The notes under the pieces are model-generated. The model was given only the letters and a program-made list of their open reading frames with translations, had not been told where the DNA came from and ran no database searches. Shown piece by piece: positions 26,134 to 34,099 of a stretch of DNA of 64,000 bases. How positions within the stretch are numbered: position 1 is the stretch's first letter; every line of letters starts with the position of its first letter. This DNA is from Rhodospirillales bacterium (GTDB taxonomy: Bacteria; Pseudomonadota; Alphaproteobacteria; Rhodospirillales; Magnetospirillaceae): the NCBI GenBank assembly GCA_019455065.1, contig JACFNC010000011.1, forward strand, positions 1 to 64,000, written 5' to 3'. A program made the translations under genes and the position numbers.

Positions 26134-26609
26134 ACAAGGTACCGGCGAAGGCGATTGTGGCGGACGAGGACAACGGCGTCGATTTCGGGCCGCTGCCGCA
26201 GATGCTCGGCTATCAGATTCGCCAGGCGCAGACAGCGGTGTTCCGTGACTTCGCCGCGATCATGTCCGAACTGGAAACGTCACCGGGCGAGTTCGGCCTG
26301 CTGACCTTGATCGGCAACAATCCGGGCATCAGCCAGGTGCGTTTGGCGGCCATTTACCGGCTGGACAAGTCGACCCTGTCGCTGACCGTGAGCGGGCTGG
26401 TAAAGCGCGGCCTGGTGCGCCGGACACGGAGCAAGGTCGACCAGCGCTACTACGGGCTGTGGCTGTCGAACTCGGGCCGCGCCACGCTGCGCAAGGTTCG
26501 GGAACGGGTGGACGCCCAGGAGCGCGCCATGGACGCCGTGCTGCGTCCGGGAGAACGCGAGCACCTGCTGGACATGCTGCAGCGCATCGCCGGCGCCTTT
26601 AGCGACTGA
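26130..26609 (+). CDS. MarR-family transcriptional regulator
   Basis: MarR winged-helix regulator of 159 residues. The recognition region is SQVRLAAIYRLDKSTLSLTVSGLVKRGLV, followed by the wing RTRSKVDQRYYGLWLSNSGR. The start overlaps the selD stop as ATGA, so it is co-translated with xdhC and selD. Palindromes AGTTTG-N5-CAAACT lie before this unit, before the hcrB-like gene and before the TRAP operon, so this protein is the obvious candidate to bind them. MarR proteins of aromatic pathways often respond to CoA thioesters or free acids. The inducer here is unknown. Confidence 0.9.
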   Translation: MNKVPAKAIVADEDNGVDFGPLPQMLGYQIRQAQTAVFRDFAAIMSELETSPGEFGLLTLIGNNPGISQVRLAAIYRLDKSTLSLTVSGLVKRGLVRRTRSKVDQRYYGLWLSNSGRATLRKVRERVDAQERAMDAVLRPGEREHLLDMLQRIAGAFSD

Positions 26610-26645
26610 CGAACAACATTCCGGCCAATGGGACAAGAGAGAGCG

Positions 26646-26689
26646 TTGACATGCCCCGCATCCGCCCCGCATAGTTTGAGGACCAAACT
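26646..26689 (+). promoter_or_regulatory. Putative promoter and MarR operator, site 2, of the hcr-like operon
   Basis: TTGACA at 26646-26651 is followed by a CATAGTTT region near 26670. The palindrome AGTTTGAGGACCAAACT occupies 26673-26689. Both the hexamer and the relation of palindrome to -10 mirror the arrangement at 24206-24247. The spacing to the best -10 match is a little long (18-19 bases). Confidence 0.6.
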
Positions 26690-26752
26690 GTTTTTCAAGA
26701 TGCCGTCTACGGCAACCGAAGGCTCGGGCCATCCCGAAGGGAACCAGCGGAA

Positions 26753-27784
26753 ATGATCCTGTATGACTTCGACCTAGAACGTCCGAACACGCTGGAGGAA
26801 GCGTCGGCGCTTCTGCGTGACAAGGGCGCCGATGCCCGCGTTCTTGCCGGCGGCACCGATCTGCTGCCCAACATGCGCGTCGAGGTGGTCCGGCCTGCGA
26901 CCGTGGTGAGCCTGGGCGCCATCACGCCGCGCGACCCGGTCCGCGAGACCGACGGCACGGTGCGCATCGACGCCCTGACGCGGCTGGCGACGCTCGAGGG
27001 CTCGGACCTCATCCGCGCCGCCTGCCCGATGCTGGCCGAGGCGGCGCACCGGGTGGCCGGCAACCAGATTCGGCAGATGGGCACCCTGGGCGGCAATCTG
27101 TGCCAGGAAACGCGCTGCCTGTACTACAACCAGAAGCACGACTACCAGTTCAAGGCTCCTTGCTACAAACGCGGCGGCGAGGTCTGCTATCCCTATCCCA
27201 ACAACGACCGCGACACCTGCTGGTCGGTCTACATGTCCGACACGGCGCCGGCGCTGATAGCGCTGGGGGCGGAGGTCGAGATCGTGGGCCCGGGCGGCAC
27301 GCGACGCCAGCCGGTCGAGCAGTTGTTCACGGGCAGCGGCCTGACCCCGCATGCGCTTGGAGCGGGCGAAATCCTGAGCGCGGTCCTCGTACCTCCGGCG
27401 GAACCGCGTTTCGGCTGGGGCTATCACAAGTCTTCGCGACGTGGCGGGCTCGAGTTCGGCATGGCGGTGATGGCGGTCGGCCTGACCCTCGACGGCGACG
27501 GCGCCACCTGCCGCGGTGCGCGCATGGTGATCGGCGCGGTGCGCGAGAAGCCGATCCGCCTGACCGCCACCGAGCAGGCGATGACCGGGGCGAAGCTCGA
27601 CGAGGCGAAAATCGCCGAACTCGCGGCGGCGGCGGCCAAGGAGATCAACCCGCTGCCCCACCACGGTTTCACCAAGAGCTACATCCGCGACAACATCAAG
27701 ATCCATATGCGCCGCGTGCTGTCCGAGGCGACCGCGCGGGCGCGCGGCACCGGCACCGCCGAAAACGGGGGACACCATGACTGA
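26753..27784 (+). CDS. 4-Hydroxybenzoyl-CoA reductase-like FAD/4Fe-4S subunit (HcrB-like)
   Basis: FAD subunit of a molybdenum enzyme, 343 residues. The FAD motif is LAGGTDLLPNMR, with QMGTLGGNLCQETRC following. Residues 122-156 contain an inserted loop with cysteines at 122, 137, 145 and 156, close to the spacing of the extra 4Fe-4S cluster known in HcrB and absent from ordinary xanthine dehydrogenase-type subunits. In 4-hydroxybenzoyl-CoA reductase that cluster couples low-potential electrons to reductive removal of the phenolic hydroxyl. AAGGGA lies ahead of the ATG, and the stop overlaps the next gene by 8 bases. Substrate specificity remains inference, though a benzoate-CoA-ligase-like gene is in the same series. 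Confidence 0.85.
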   Translation: MILYDFDLERPNTLEEASALLRDKGADARVLAGGTDLLPNMRVEVVRPATVVSLGAITPRDPVRETDGTVRIDALTRLATLEGSDLIRAACPMLAEAAHRVAGNQIRQMGTLGGNLCQETRCLYYNQKHDYQFKAPCYKRGGEVCYPYPNNDRDTCWSVYMSDTAPALIALGAEVEIVGPGGTRRQPVEQLFTGSGLTPHALGAGEILSAVLVPPAEPRFGWGYHKSSRRGGLEFGMAVMAVGLTLDGDGATCRGARMVIGAVREKPIRLTATEQAMTGAKLDEAKIAELAAAAAKEINPLPHHGFTKSYIRDNIKIHMRRVLSEATARARGTGTAENGGHHD

Positions 27785-28289
27785 GACGCCCAAGCGCCCG
27801 AAATCGAACTCGCGCCTGATCGCGCTCTGCGTGAACGGCGAATGGCATGAGGTGACGGTGAAGCCGCGCCACATGCTGGTCGAGGTGCTGCGCGAGATGA
27901 TCGGCCTGACCGGAACCAAGGACGGATGCGAGCAGGGCACCTGCGGCGCCTGCACGGTGCTGCTGGACGAGCGGCCGGTTCTGTCGTGCATGACCCTGGC
28001 CGCCGACTGCGACGGCCGGCAACTCCGCACCGTCGAGGGCCTGGCCGAGGGCGAGAAGCTGTCCGTATTGCAGCAGGCGTTCCTGGATCAGGGCGCGGTC
28101 CAGTGCGGCTTCTGCACGCCCGGCATGCTGCTGTCGGCGACGGCGCTTCTGGAACGCACGCCCAAGCCGACCACCGACGAGATCAAGAAGGCGCTGGAGG
28201 GCAACCTCTGCCGCTGCACCGGCTACAACGCCATCGTCGCCGCCGTTCTGCAGGCGTCCGACCAGGGCGTCACACCTTTGATGAAATAG
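27777..28289 (+). CDS. 4-Hydroxybenzoyl-CoA reductase-like 2Fe-2S subunit (HcrC-like)
   Basis: Iron-sulfur subunit of 170 residues with an N-terminal extension of about 12 residues (TETPKRPKSN). Cluster motifs are CEQGTCGACTVLLDERPVLSC and CGFCTPG with NLCRCTGY, eight cysteines in all. The start overlaps the hcrB-like gene, so the two are coupled. It would carry electrons between the FAD/4Fe-4S subunit and the molybdenum centre. Confidence 0.9.
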   Translation: MTETPKRPKSNSRLIALCVNGEWHEVTVKPRHMLVEVLREMIGLTGTKDGCEQGTCGACTVLLDERPVLSCMTLAADCDGRQLRTVEGLAEGEKLSVLQQAFLDQGAVQCGFCTPGMLLSATALLERTPKPTTDEIKKALEGNLCRCTGYNAIVAAVLQASDQGVTPLMK

Positions 28290-28312
28290 TCCTGCCCCGG
28301 GAGACCTCGTCG

Positions 28313-30661
28313 ATGAACCAACTCAACTACGTCGGCAAGAGCCTGCGGCGCAAGGACGGACCGGACAAGATCACCGGCCGCGCGGTGTACAGCCAGGACG
28401 TCAAGCTGCCGGGAACCTTGGTCGGACGGCTGCTTCGCAGCCCGCATGCCCACGCCCGCATCCTGCGCATCGACACCAGCAAGGCGATGGCCCTGCCGGG
28501 CGTCAAGGCCGTGATCACGATCGACGACACCAAGGGCATCAAGCACGGCTTCGTCGAGACGCCGCGCTATCCCCCGGACCAGGAGGTGCTGGCGCGCGGC
28601 CGGGTGCGCCACGTCGGCGAGGAGATCGCCGCCGTCGCCGCCATCGACCAGATCACCGCCCAGCGCGCCATCGACCTGATCGAGGTGGAATACGAGATCC
28701 TGCCCGCCGTCTTCGACCCGCTGGAGGCGATGAAGCCGGGCGCGCCCGAGGTTCAGCCCACCCATCCCAAGGTGCGCGCCGAAGTCCCCTACTCCAACAT
28801 CGGCGGCCGCACCGCCACCGGCTGGGGCGACGTCGAAAAGGGGTTCGCCGAATCCGACTATGTGCGCGAGGATCGCTTCGAGAGCCATCTGCGCACCCAC
28901 GGCTATCTCGAGCCGCAGGTCACCCTCGCCCACTGGGAAAACGACAAGCTGAACGTGTGGACCTCGTCCATGGGCACGTTCGTCAAGCGCGCCAAGCTGG
29001 CCAAGGTCCTCGACCTGCCCTACTCGGCGGTGCGCATCCACAAGACCTATGTGGGCGGCACCTTCGGCGGCAAGATCGACCTGTACTCGCACGAATACTG
29101 CGCGGCGCGCCTGTCCATGCTGACCGGCCGCCCGGTGCGCATCGTCGCCACCCGCGAAGAGATCTTCTCGGCCTATCGCCACGGCCAGCCGCTGATCATG
29201 GAGATCAAGACCGGGGTGAAGAAGGACGGCACCATCGTCGCCCAGCAGGTGCGCGCCATCAACAACGCCGGCGCCTTCCGCGGCAGCGGCGTGGTGGTCA
29301 TCTTCCTGGCCTGGGGCTTCACCATGATCCCCTACCGCATCCCCAACCTCGCCTATGAGGGGCTGTCGGTCCACACCAACAATCCGGTGCGCGCGCCGCA
29401 GCGCGGCCACGGCTGCCCGCAGATCCGCTTCGCCATCGAATCCCAACTCGACACCATCGCCGAGGAACTGGGCATCGACCCCGTGACCATCCGCCTGCGC
29501 AACGCCCGCAAGCCCAGGGAGCAGCTGCCGAACGGCGACAACGTGCACGAGGGGGGACTCATCGACTGCATCAAGGTGGCGGGCGAGAAGGCCGACGTGG
29601 TGCGCCGCTACGGCAAGGGGCGCAAGGCCGGGGGCACCGTCCGGCGCGGCATCGGCATGGGGGTGAGCGGCTATTTCGGCGGCTCGCTGATCTATCCCAA
29701 CGGTTCCGGGGTGATCGTCAAGATGGCCGACGACGGCTCGGCCACCGTGCTGACCGGAGCCATCGACGTCGGCCAGGGCTCGGAGACCGTGATCGCGCAA
29801 ATCGTGGCGGAGGAACTTTTCCTGCCCATCGAGGACGTCAAGATCGTCTCGTCGGACACCGACACCACGCCCCAGGACATCGGCGCCTGGATCAGCGGCA
29901 TGACCTACGTCACCGGCAACGCGGCGCGGCAGGCGGCCGGCAACGCCCGCGACAAGATGCTGCAACTGGCGGCGCAGCGCTTCAACTGCGGGGTCGACGA
30001 CCTCTACGTGGCCGACAAGGTGGTGTACAACCGGCTCGACCCGGCGCAAAGCATGAGCTACCGCGACATCATCGCGCTCAGCATCGCCACCCGCCGCGGC
30101 GACACCGTGATCGGCGAGGGTTTCTGGCGCACCATGCGCGACGTGCCGACCCACCCCAGCCTGGCGACCACCAAGGGCCGGTGGAGCGAGAACTACGCCT
30201 TCAGTTGCCAGACCGCCGAGGTCGAGGTCGACACCGAGACCGGCGAGGCCCGGGTCCTCAAGGCGCTGACCGTTCATGATTGCGGCTTCCCGGTGAACCC
30301 GGCCCTGGTGAAGAACCAGGTCGACGGCCAGGTGTCGATGGCGCTGGGCCATGCCTTCCTCGAGGAAATCATGATGAAGGATGGCTACACCCTGAACCCG
30401 ACGTGGCTGGACTACCGCATGCCGACCATCCACGAGATGGCGGAATCCGACGACGCCGACGTCATCACCGAGGAATACGTGGTCGGCAAGCCCTACCGCA
30501 CGAAGGAGGTCGGCGAGGGTCTGGTGTCGGGCGTGCTGGCCGCCATCGCCAACGCCATCTACGACGCCACCGGCGTGCGCCTGCACTCGACGCCGTTCAC
30601 GCCCGAGAAGATCCTCAAAGGGCTGCGCCAGTTGGAGCGGGAACGCCGTGAGCGGGCGTAG
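28313..30661 (+). CDS. 4-Hydroxybenzoyl-CoA reductase-like Mo subunit (HcrA-like)
   Basis: Large catalytic subunit of 782 residues. DKITGRAVYSQDVKLPGTLV opens domain 1, and KTYVGGTFGGKID is the first Mo-cofactor block. RAPQRGHGCPQ stands where ordinary hydroxylases have GAFRGFGNPQ and resembles the RGHG loop I associate with hydroxybenzoyl-CoA reductases. TGAIDVGQGSETVIAQI and the C-terminal KEVGEGLVSG with the catalytic glutamate complete the set. The ATG at 28313 follows GGGAGA. yqeB and yqeC follow, so this subunit is the most likely recipient of a labile selenium ligand at molybdenum. No in-frame TGA suggests selenocysteine. Dehydroxylation of 4-hydroxybenzoyl-CoA to benzoyl-CoA is the leading guess. 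Confidence 0.87.
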   Translation: MNQLNYVGKSLRRKDGPDKITGRAVYSQDVKLPGTLVGRLLRSPHAHARILRIDTSKAMALPGVKAVITIDDTKGIKHGFVETPRYPPDQEVLARGRVRHVGEEIAAVAAIDQITAQRAIDLIEVEYEILPAVFDPLEAMKPGAPEVQPTHPKVRAEVPYSNIGGRTATGWGDVEKGFAESDYVREDRFESHLRTHGYLEPQVTLAHWENDKLNVWTSSMGTFVKRAKLAKVLDLPYSAVRIHKTYVGGTFGGKIDLYSHEYCAARLSMLTGRPVRIVATREEIFSAYRHGQPLIMEIKTGVKKDGTIVAQQVRAINNAGAFRGSGVVVIFLAWGFTMIPYRIPNLAYEGLSVHTNNPVRAPQRGHGCPQIRFAIESQLDTIAEELGIDPVTIRLRNARKPREQLPNGDNVHEGGLIDCIKVAGEKADVVRRYGKGRKAGGTVRRGIGMGVSGYFGGSLIYPNGSGVIVKMADDGSATVLTGAIDVGQGSETVIAQIVAEELFLPIEDVKIVSSDTDTTPQDIGAWISGMTYVTGNAARQAAGNARDKMLQLAAQRFNCGVDDLYVADKVVYNRLDPAQSMSYRDIIALSIATRRGDTVIGEGFWRTMRDVPTHPSLATTKGRWSENYAFSCQTAEVEVDTETGEARVLKALTVHDCGFPVNPALVKNQVDGQVSMALGHAFLEEIMMKDGYTLNPTWLDYRMPTIHEMAESDDADVITEEYVVGKPYRTKEVGEGLVSGVLAAIANAIYDATGVRLHSTPFTPEKILKGLRQLERERRERA

Positions 30662-30685
30662 GGAGACACCGAAGTACTCACGTGC

Positions 30686-30763
30686 CGTCATGGCCGGACC
30701 TGATCCGGCCATCCACGCGCGTCAAACCGGGCGTGGATATCCGGGACAAGCCCGGGCATGACG
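30686..30763. repeat. Intergenic double-hairpin repeat, type 2
   Basis: CGTCATGGCCGGA...TCCGGCCATCC and GGATATCCGGGAC...CCCGGGCATGACG form two hairpins. It is the reverse-orientation relative of the element at 6802-6875. It lies between the hcrA-like gene and yqeB, and the yqeB frame opens into it without a plausible start there. Confidence 0.8.
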
Positions 30764-30822
30764 GGAAGGGTTTGTTTTCTCGGGGAATCGCGAGCGGCCC
30801 GGGGCAAGGGTGCGGCGACCCC

Positions 30823-31644
30823 ATGACCGCCCCGCCCCTGTCGCCCTTCATTCTGATCAAGAGCGCCGGCGAGATGGCGAGCGGCGTGGCGTGGCGGCTG
30901 TACATGGCCAACATGCGCCGGATCTGCATGATCGACCTGGAGGACCCGCTGTGCGTGCGCCGCACCGTCTCGTTCTGCCCGGCACTCGAGATGGGGGCGG
31001 CGACGGTCGAGGATGTCGAGGCGGTCGCCGCCCATAGCGCCGCGGATATCCGGGCGGCCTGGCGGCAGCAGCGCATTCCGGTGATGAGGACCAACGACTG
31101 GGAGACGATAGGGTTCGATCCCCCGGATGTGGTCGTCGACGCCGTCATCGCCAAGCGCAACCTCGGCACGCGCCCGAGCGATGCGCCGCTGGTGATCGCG
31201 CTCGGCCCCGGGTTCGAGGCCGGCGTCGACTGTCACGCCGTCGTCGAGACCAACCGCGGGCACAATCTCGGCCGCGTCATGACCTCGGGCTTCGCCGAAC
31301 CAAACACCGGCGTGCCGGGAGACATCGCCGGCCACACGGCCGCGCGCGTGCTGCGGGCGCCGACAGCGGGCCTGTTTCACAGCGATCACCGCATCGGCGA
31401 CCGCGTGCGCGAGGGCGAGGTTGTGGGCGAAGTCGACGGCGCCCCGGTGAGGGCGGGCGTTGACGGGGTCTTGCGTGGCCTTCTGCGCAGCGACACACCG
31501 GTCCCCACCGGGCTCAAGCTCGGCGACGTCGACCCGCGCTGCGCGCCGGAACACTGCCATACCGTCTCGGACAAGGCGCGCGCGCTTGGCGGCGCGGTGC
31601 TGGAGGCCATCATGCGCCACTGCAACCGCGGCGCCGCGGCATGA
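30823..31644 (+). CDS. yqeB: Selenium-dependent molybdenum hydroxylase system protein YqeB
   Basis: YqeB/EF2563-family protein of 273 residues, one of the two marker proteins of selenium-dependent molybdenum hydroxylases. The N-terminal Rossmann motif KSAGEMASGVAWRL is at residues 13-26. Further family blocks are DAVIAKRNLGTRPSDAPLVIALGPGFEAG and HAVVETNRGHNLGRVMTSG, with a C-terminal biotinyl-like segment (GLFHSDHRIGDRVREGEVVGEVDG). Its biochemical step is not established, but it is thought to act in maturation or delivery of selenium to the Mo cofactor. The ATG at 30823 is chosen because the conserved N-terminus begins there and the upstream extension is repeat sequence. Confidence 0.88.
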   Translation: MTAPPLSPFILIKSAGEMASGVAWRLYMANMRRICMIDLEDPLCVRRTVSFCPALEMGAATVEDVEAVAAHSAADIRAAWRQQRIPVMRTNDWETIGFDPPDVVVDAVIAKRNLGTRPSDAPLVIALGPGFEAGVDCHAVVETNRGHNLGRVMTSGFAEPNTGVPGDIAGHTAARVLRAPTAGLFHSDHRIGDRVREGEVVGEVDGAPVRAGVDGVLRGLLRSDTPVPTGLKLGDVDPRCAPEHCHTVSDKARALGGAVLEAIMRHCNRGAAA

Positions 31645-32405
31645 CGCTCGTCAAAGCGCTGGGTCTGGAAGAGGCCAGGCTCGTCGCCCTGACGGGGGCG
31701 GGCGGGAAGAGTTCACTCATGTTCGCGCTGGCAAAAGCGTTCGCGGCCGGCGGCGAGCGGGTGCTGATCACCACCACGACGAAGATGGCCAAGGAGCAGG
31801 CGACCGGACCGTGGCAGACGGTGCAGGCCGCCGACGCCCAGGCGGTCATGGCGGCGGCCGATGCGGCGGCGAATGTCGTCCTGGCGTTTCGCGACACCGA
31901 CGAGGCCCGCGGCAAGATCGTCGGCTACCCCCCGGACGACATCGCCCGCCTCGCCGCCAGCCGGCGTTTCACCCGCATCCTGGTCGAAGCCGACGGGTCG
32001 GCGCGCCGGCCGCTGAAGGCGCCGGCGGACCACGAACCGGTCATTCCGGCGGACGCTGATTTCGTGGTGATGGTGGCCGGTGCCAAGGGCCTGGGCCGCC
32101 CCCTTTCCCAAGACACCGTGTTTCGCCCGGAACTCTGGGCTGGGCGCACCGGCCTCGCGCTCGGAAGCCCGGTCACCGCGCTGTCGCTGGCCCGCATGGC
32201 CGTCGACCCCGACGGTCTGGCGCGCGGCGCCCCCGAACGGGCGAAGCGGGCGCTGTTCGTCAACCAGACCGACGATCCCGTTCGACTGGCCGCGGCTTTG
32301 CGGACCGTCGAACATCTGGGCGTCATCGGCGGCCGCGCGCCGGATCGAGCCGTTGTCGGCCGGCTGCTGCCCCGCATAGAAATCTTGCACTGTGCGCATT
32401 TCTGA
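31641..32405 (+). CDS. yqeC: Selenium-dependent hydroxylase accessory protein YqeC
   Basis: YqeC-family protein of 254 residues, the second marker of selenium-dependent molybdenum hydroxylases. The N-terminus carries a P-loop-like LTGAGGKSSLMFAL (GAGGKSS at residues 19-25), followed by VLITTTTKMAKEQ. ILVEADGSARRPLKAPADHEPVIP is the strongest family block. The start overlaps the yqeB stop as ATGA, so the two are made together. The protein is probably a nucleotide-dependent chaperone or transferase in the selenium step. Its precise function is not known from established work I can name. Confidence 0.9.
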   Translation: MTLVKALGLEEARLVALTGAGGKSSLMFALAKAFAAGGERVLITTTTKMAKEQATGPWQTVQAADAQAVMAAADAAANVVLAFRDTDEARGKIVGYPPDDIARLAASRRFTRILVEADGSARRPLKAPADHEPVIPADADFVVMVAGAKGLGRPLSQDTVFRPELWAGRTGLALGSPVTALSLARMAVDPDGLARGAPERAKRALFVNQTDDPVRLAAALRTVEHLGVIGGRAPDRAVVGRLLPRIEILHCAHF

Positions 32406-32438
32406 GGGGAACATGTACAGCGTCATCAGGGGGAAGCG

Positions 32439-34004
32439 ATGACTCATCAAACGCCCAACTCCGCGGCCAGCCTCAACGCGGCCGACCTGATCCTCGGACC
32501 ATCGCTGGCCCAGGGACGACAGGACGCGGTCGCCCTTCTATTCGGCGAGGAACGCATCACGTTCGCCGAACTCGATGCGCAAGCCAGCCGAGTGGGCAAC
32601 GCCCTCCAACCCCACATCGCCGTCGGCGACCGGGTGCTGATGCTGCTCAAGGACAGCCCGACGTTCGTCGCCGCGTTCCTGGGCATCATGCGGGCGGGCG
32701 GCGTGTCCGTGCCGATGAACACGCGCCTGGCGCCGAAGGACCTGGCCTTCGCGATCGCCGACAGCGAGGCGGCGGTCCTGCTGATCGACGACGAATTCCT
32801 GCCGCTGCTCGACAAGGCCCGCGAGGCGGGCGCCCCCTCTCCCCGCCTCGTGGCGGTCAATGGCACCGCACCGTCCGGCATGGCGGATTTCGGCGCGCTG
32901 GTCGCCGCGGCGTCGCCGCATCTGAAGAGCGTGCCGATGGCGGCCGACGACATGGCGTTCTGGCTGTATACCTCGGGCACCACGGGCTCGCCCAAGGGCG
33001 CCATCCACTGCCACGGCGACGTGCCGGTGGGCGATTCCTACATGGCGATGCTCGGGCTGGGGCCGGGCGAGCGGGTCTTCGCCTCGTCGAAGATGTTCTT
33101 CGCCTTCTCGCTGGGCCATACCCTGCTCGGCGGCCTGCGGTCTGGGGCCACCGTCATCGTCTACGAGGGCTGGCCCGACAGCAACTCCATCGCCGAGGTG
33201 GTCGACCGCTACCGGCCGACGGTGATGCTGAGCGTGCCCACCTTCTTCCGCAACCTGTTGCGCGACGGCCTGGCCGCGCGCGCCGGCTTCAAGGGCGTGC
33301 GCACCTATCTGTCGGCGGGCGAGGCCCTGCCCGAGAGCATCTATCATCGCTGGCGCGAGGAGACGGGCGTGCCGATCATCCAGGGCATCGGCGCCACCGA
33401 AACCATCTTCATGTTCATCTCCGGCACTCCCGCCGACCACAACCCCGCGGCCACCGGCAAGCCCATGCCCTACGCCGAGGTCAGGCTGCTCGACGAGCAG
33501 GAGCGCCCCGTCACCGAGGTCGACGCTCCGGGCGTGGTGTGGACCAGGCTGGGGTCGCTGTGCCGCGGCTACTGGAAGCAGCCCGACAAGACCCAGGCCG
33601 CCTTTCGCGACGGCTGGTTCCGAACCGGCGACGTGTTCAGCGTCGACGCCAAGGGGTGGTGGTACCACCAGGGGCGTGGCGACGACCTGCTGAAGATTTC
33701 GGGCCAATGGGTCAGCCCCGGCGAGATTGAGGAATGCGCCGCCGCCGTTCCGGGGGTACTTGAGGCCGCCGCCGTCGGCGCCGAGAACGAGGACGGACTG
33801 GTGCGCACGACGCTTTTCCTGGTCGCCTCGGACGAGGCTGGGGACGTGGCGGCCACGGTACGGGAGCGGTTGCTGGCCAACCTTTCGGTCTACAAGTGCC
33901 CGCGCAACATCCACCTCGTCGAGGAAATCCCGCGCACCGCGACCGGCAAGATCCAGCGCTTCCGCCTGCGCCAGCTCGCCCAGGAACTCAACGCCGGCGG
34001 ATGA
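32439..34004 (+). CDS. Benzoate/hydroxybenzoate-CoA ligase-like enzyme
   Basis: ANL-superfamily ligase of 521 residues resembling benzoate-CoA ligases (BadA/HbaA class). The P-loop YTSGTTGSPKG is at residues 177-187. FFAFSLGHTLLGGLRSGATVIVYEGWP is a block I associate with benzoate-CoA ligases. GIGATETIFMFIS and the C-terminal ATGKIQRFRLRQ with the catalytic lysine follow. AGGGGGAAGCG precedes the ATG. It lies 33 bases after yqeC on the same strand, so it is probably in the hcr-yqeBC unit. It would make the CoA thioester on which the HcrABC-like enzyme acts. The preferred acid (4-hydroxybenzoate, 3-hydroxybenzoate, benzoate or a heterocyclic analogue) cannot be read from sequence. Confidence 0.87.
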   Translation: MTHQTPNSAASLNAADLILGPSLAQGRQDAVALLFGEERITFAELDAQASRVGNALQPHIAVGDRVLMLLKDSPTFVAAFLGIMRAGGVSVPMNTRLAPKDLAFAIADSEAAVLLIDDEFLPLLDKAREAGAPSPRLVAVNGTAPSGMADFGALVAAASPHLKSVPMAADDMAFWLYTSGTTGSPKGAIHCHGDVPVGDSYMAMLGLGPGERVFASSKMFFAFSLGHTLLGGLRSGATVIVYEGWPDSNSIAEVVDRYRPTVMLSVPTFFRNLLRDGLAARAGFKGVRTYLSAGEALPESIYHRWREETGVPIIQGIGATETIFMFISGTPADHNPAATGKPMPYAEVRLLDEQERPVTEVDAPGVVWTRLGSLCRGYWKQPDKTQAAFRDGWFRTGDVFSVDAKGWWYHQGRGDDLLKISGQWVSPGEIEECAAAVPGVLEAAAVGAENEDGLVRTTLFLVASDEAGDVAATVRERLLANLSVYKCPRNIHLVEEIPRTATGKIQRFRLRQLAQELNAGG

Positions 34005-34099
34005 GCCGGACATCCGCAGCGGTTCCGTCATAGGCCCGTTCAGGCGAAGCAATCCTGCGTAAGCGCCGGCCTGGACTGCTTCGTCGGAACGAGTCCGCC

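Noticed and set aside
28313-30661. Possible selenocysteine codon in the selenium-linked Mo subunit
   Set aside because: The frame has no internal TGA at a conserved position and no SECIS-like context is needed. The known enzymes of this class carry non-protein selenium.
28223-30712. Long minus-strand open frame opposite the hcrA-like gene
   Set aside because: The sense strand encodes a complete Mo subunit with all motifs. The antisense product has no recognisable family.
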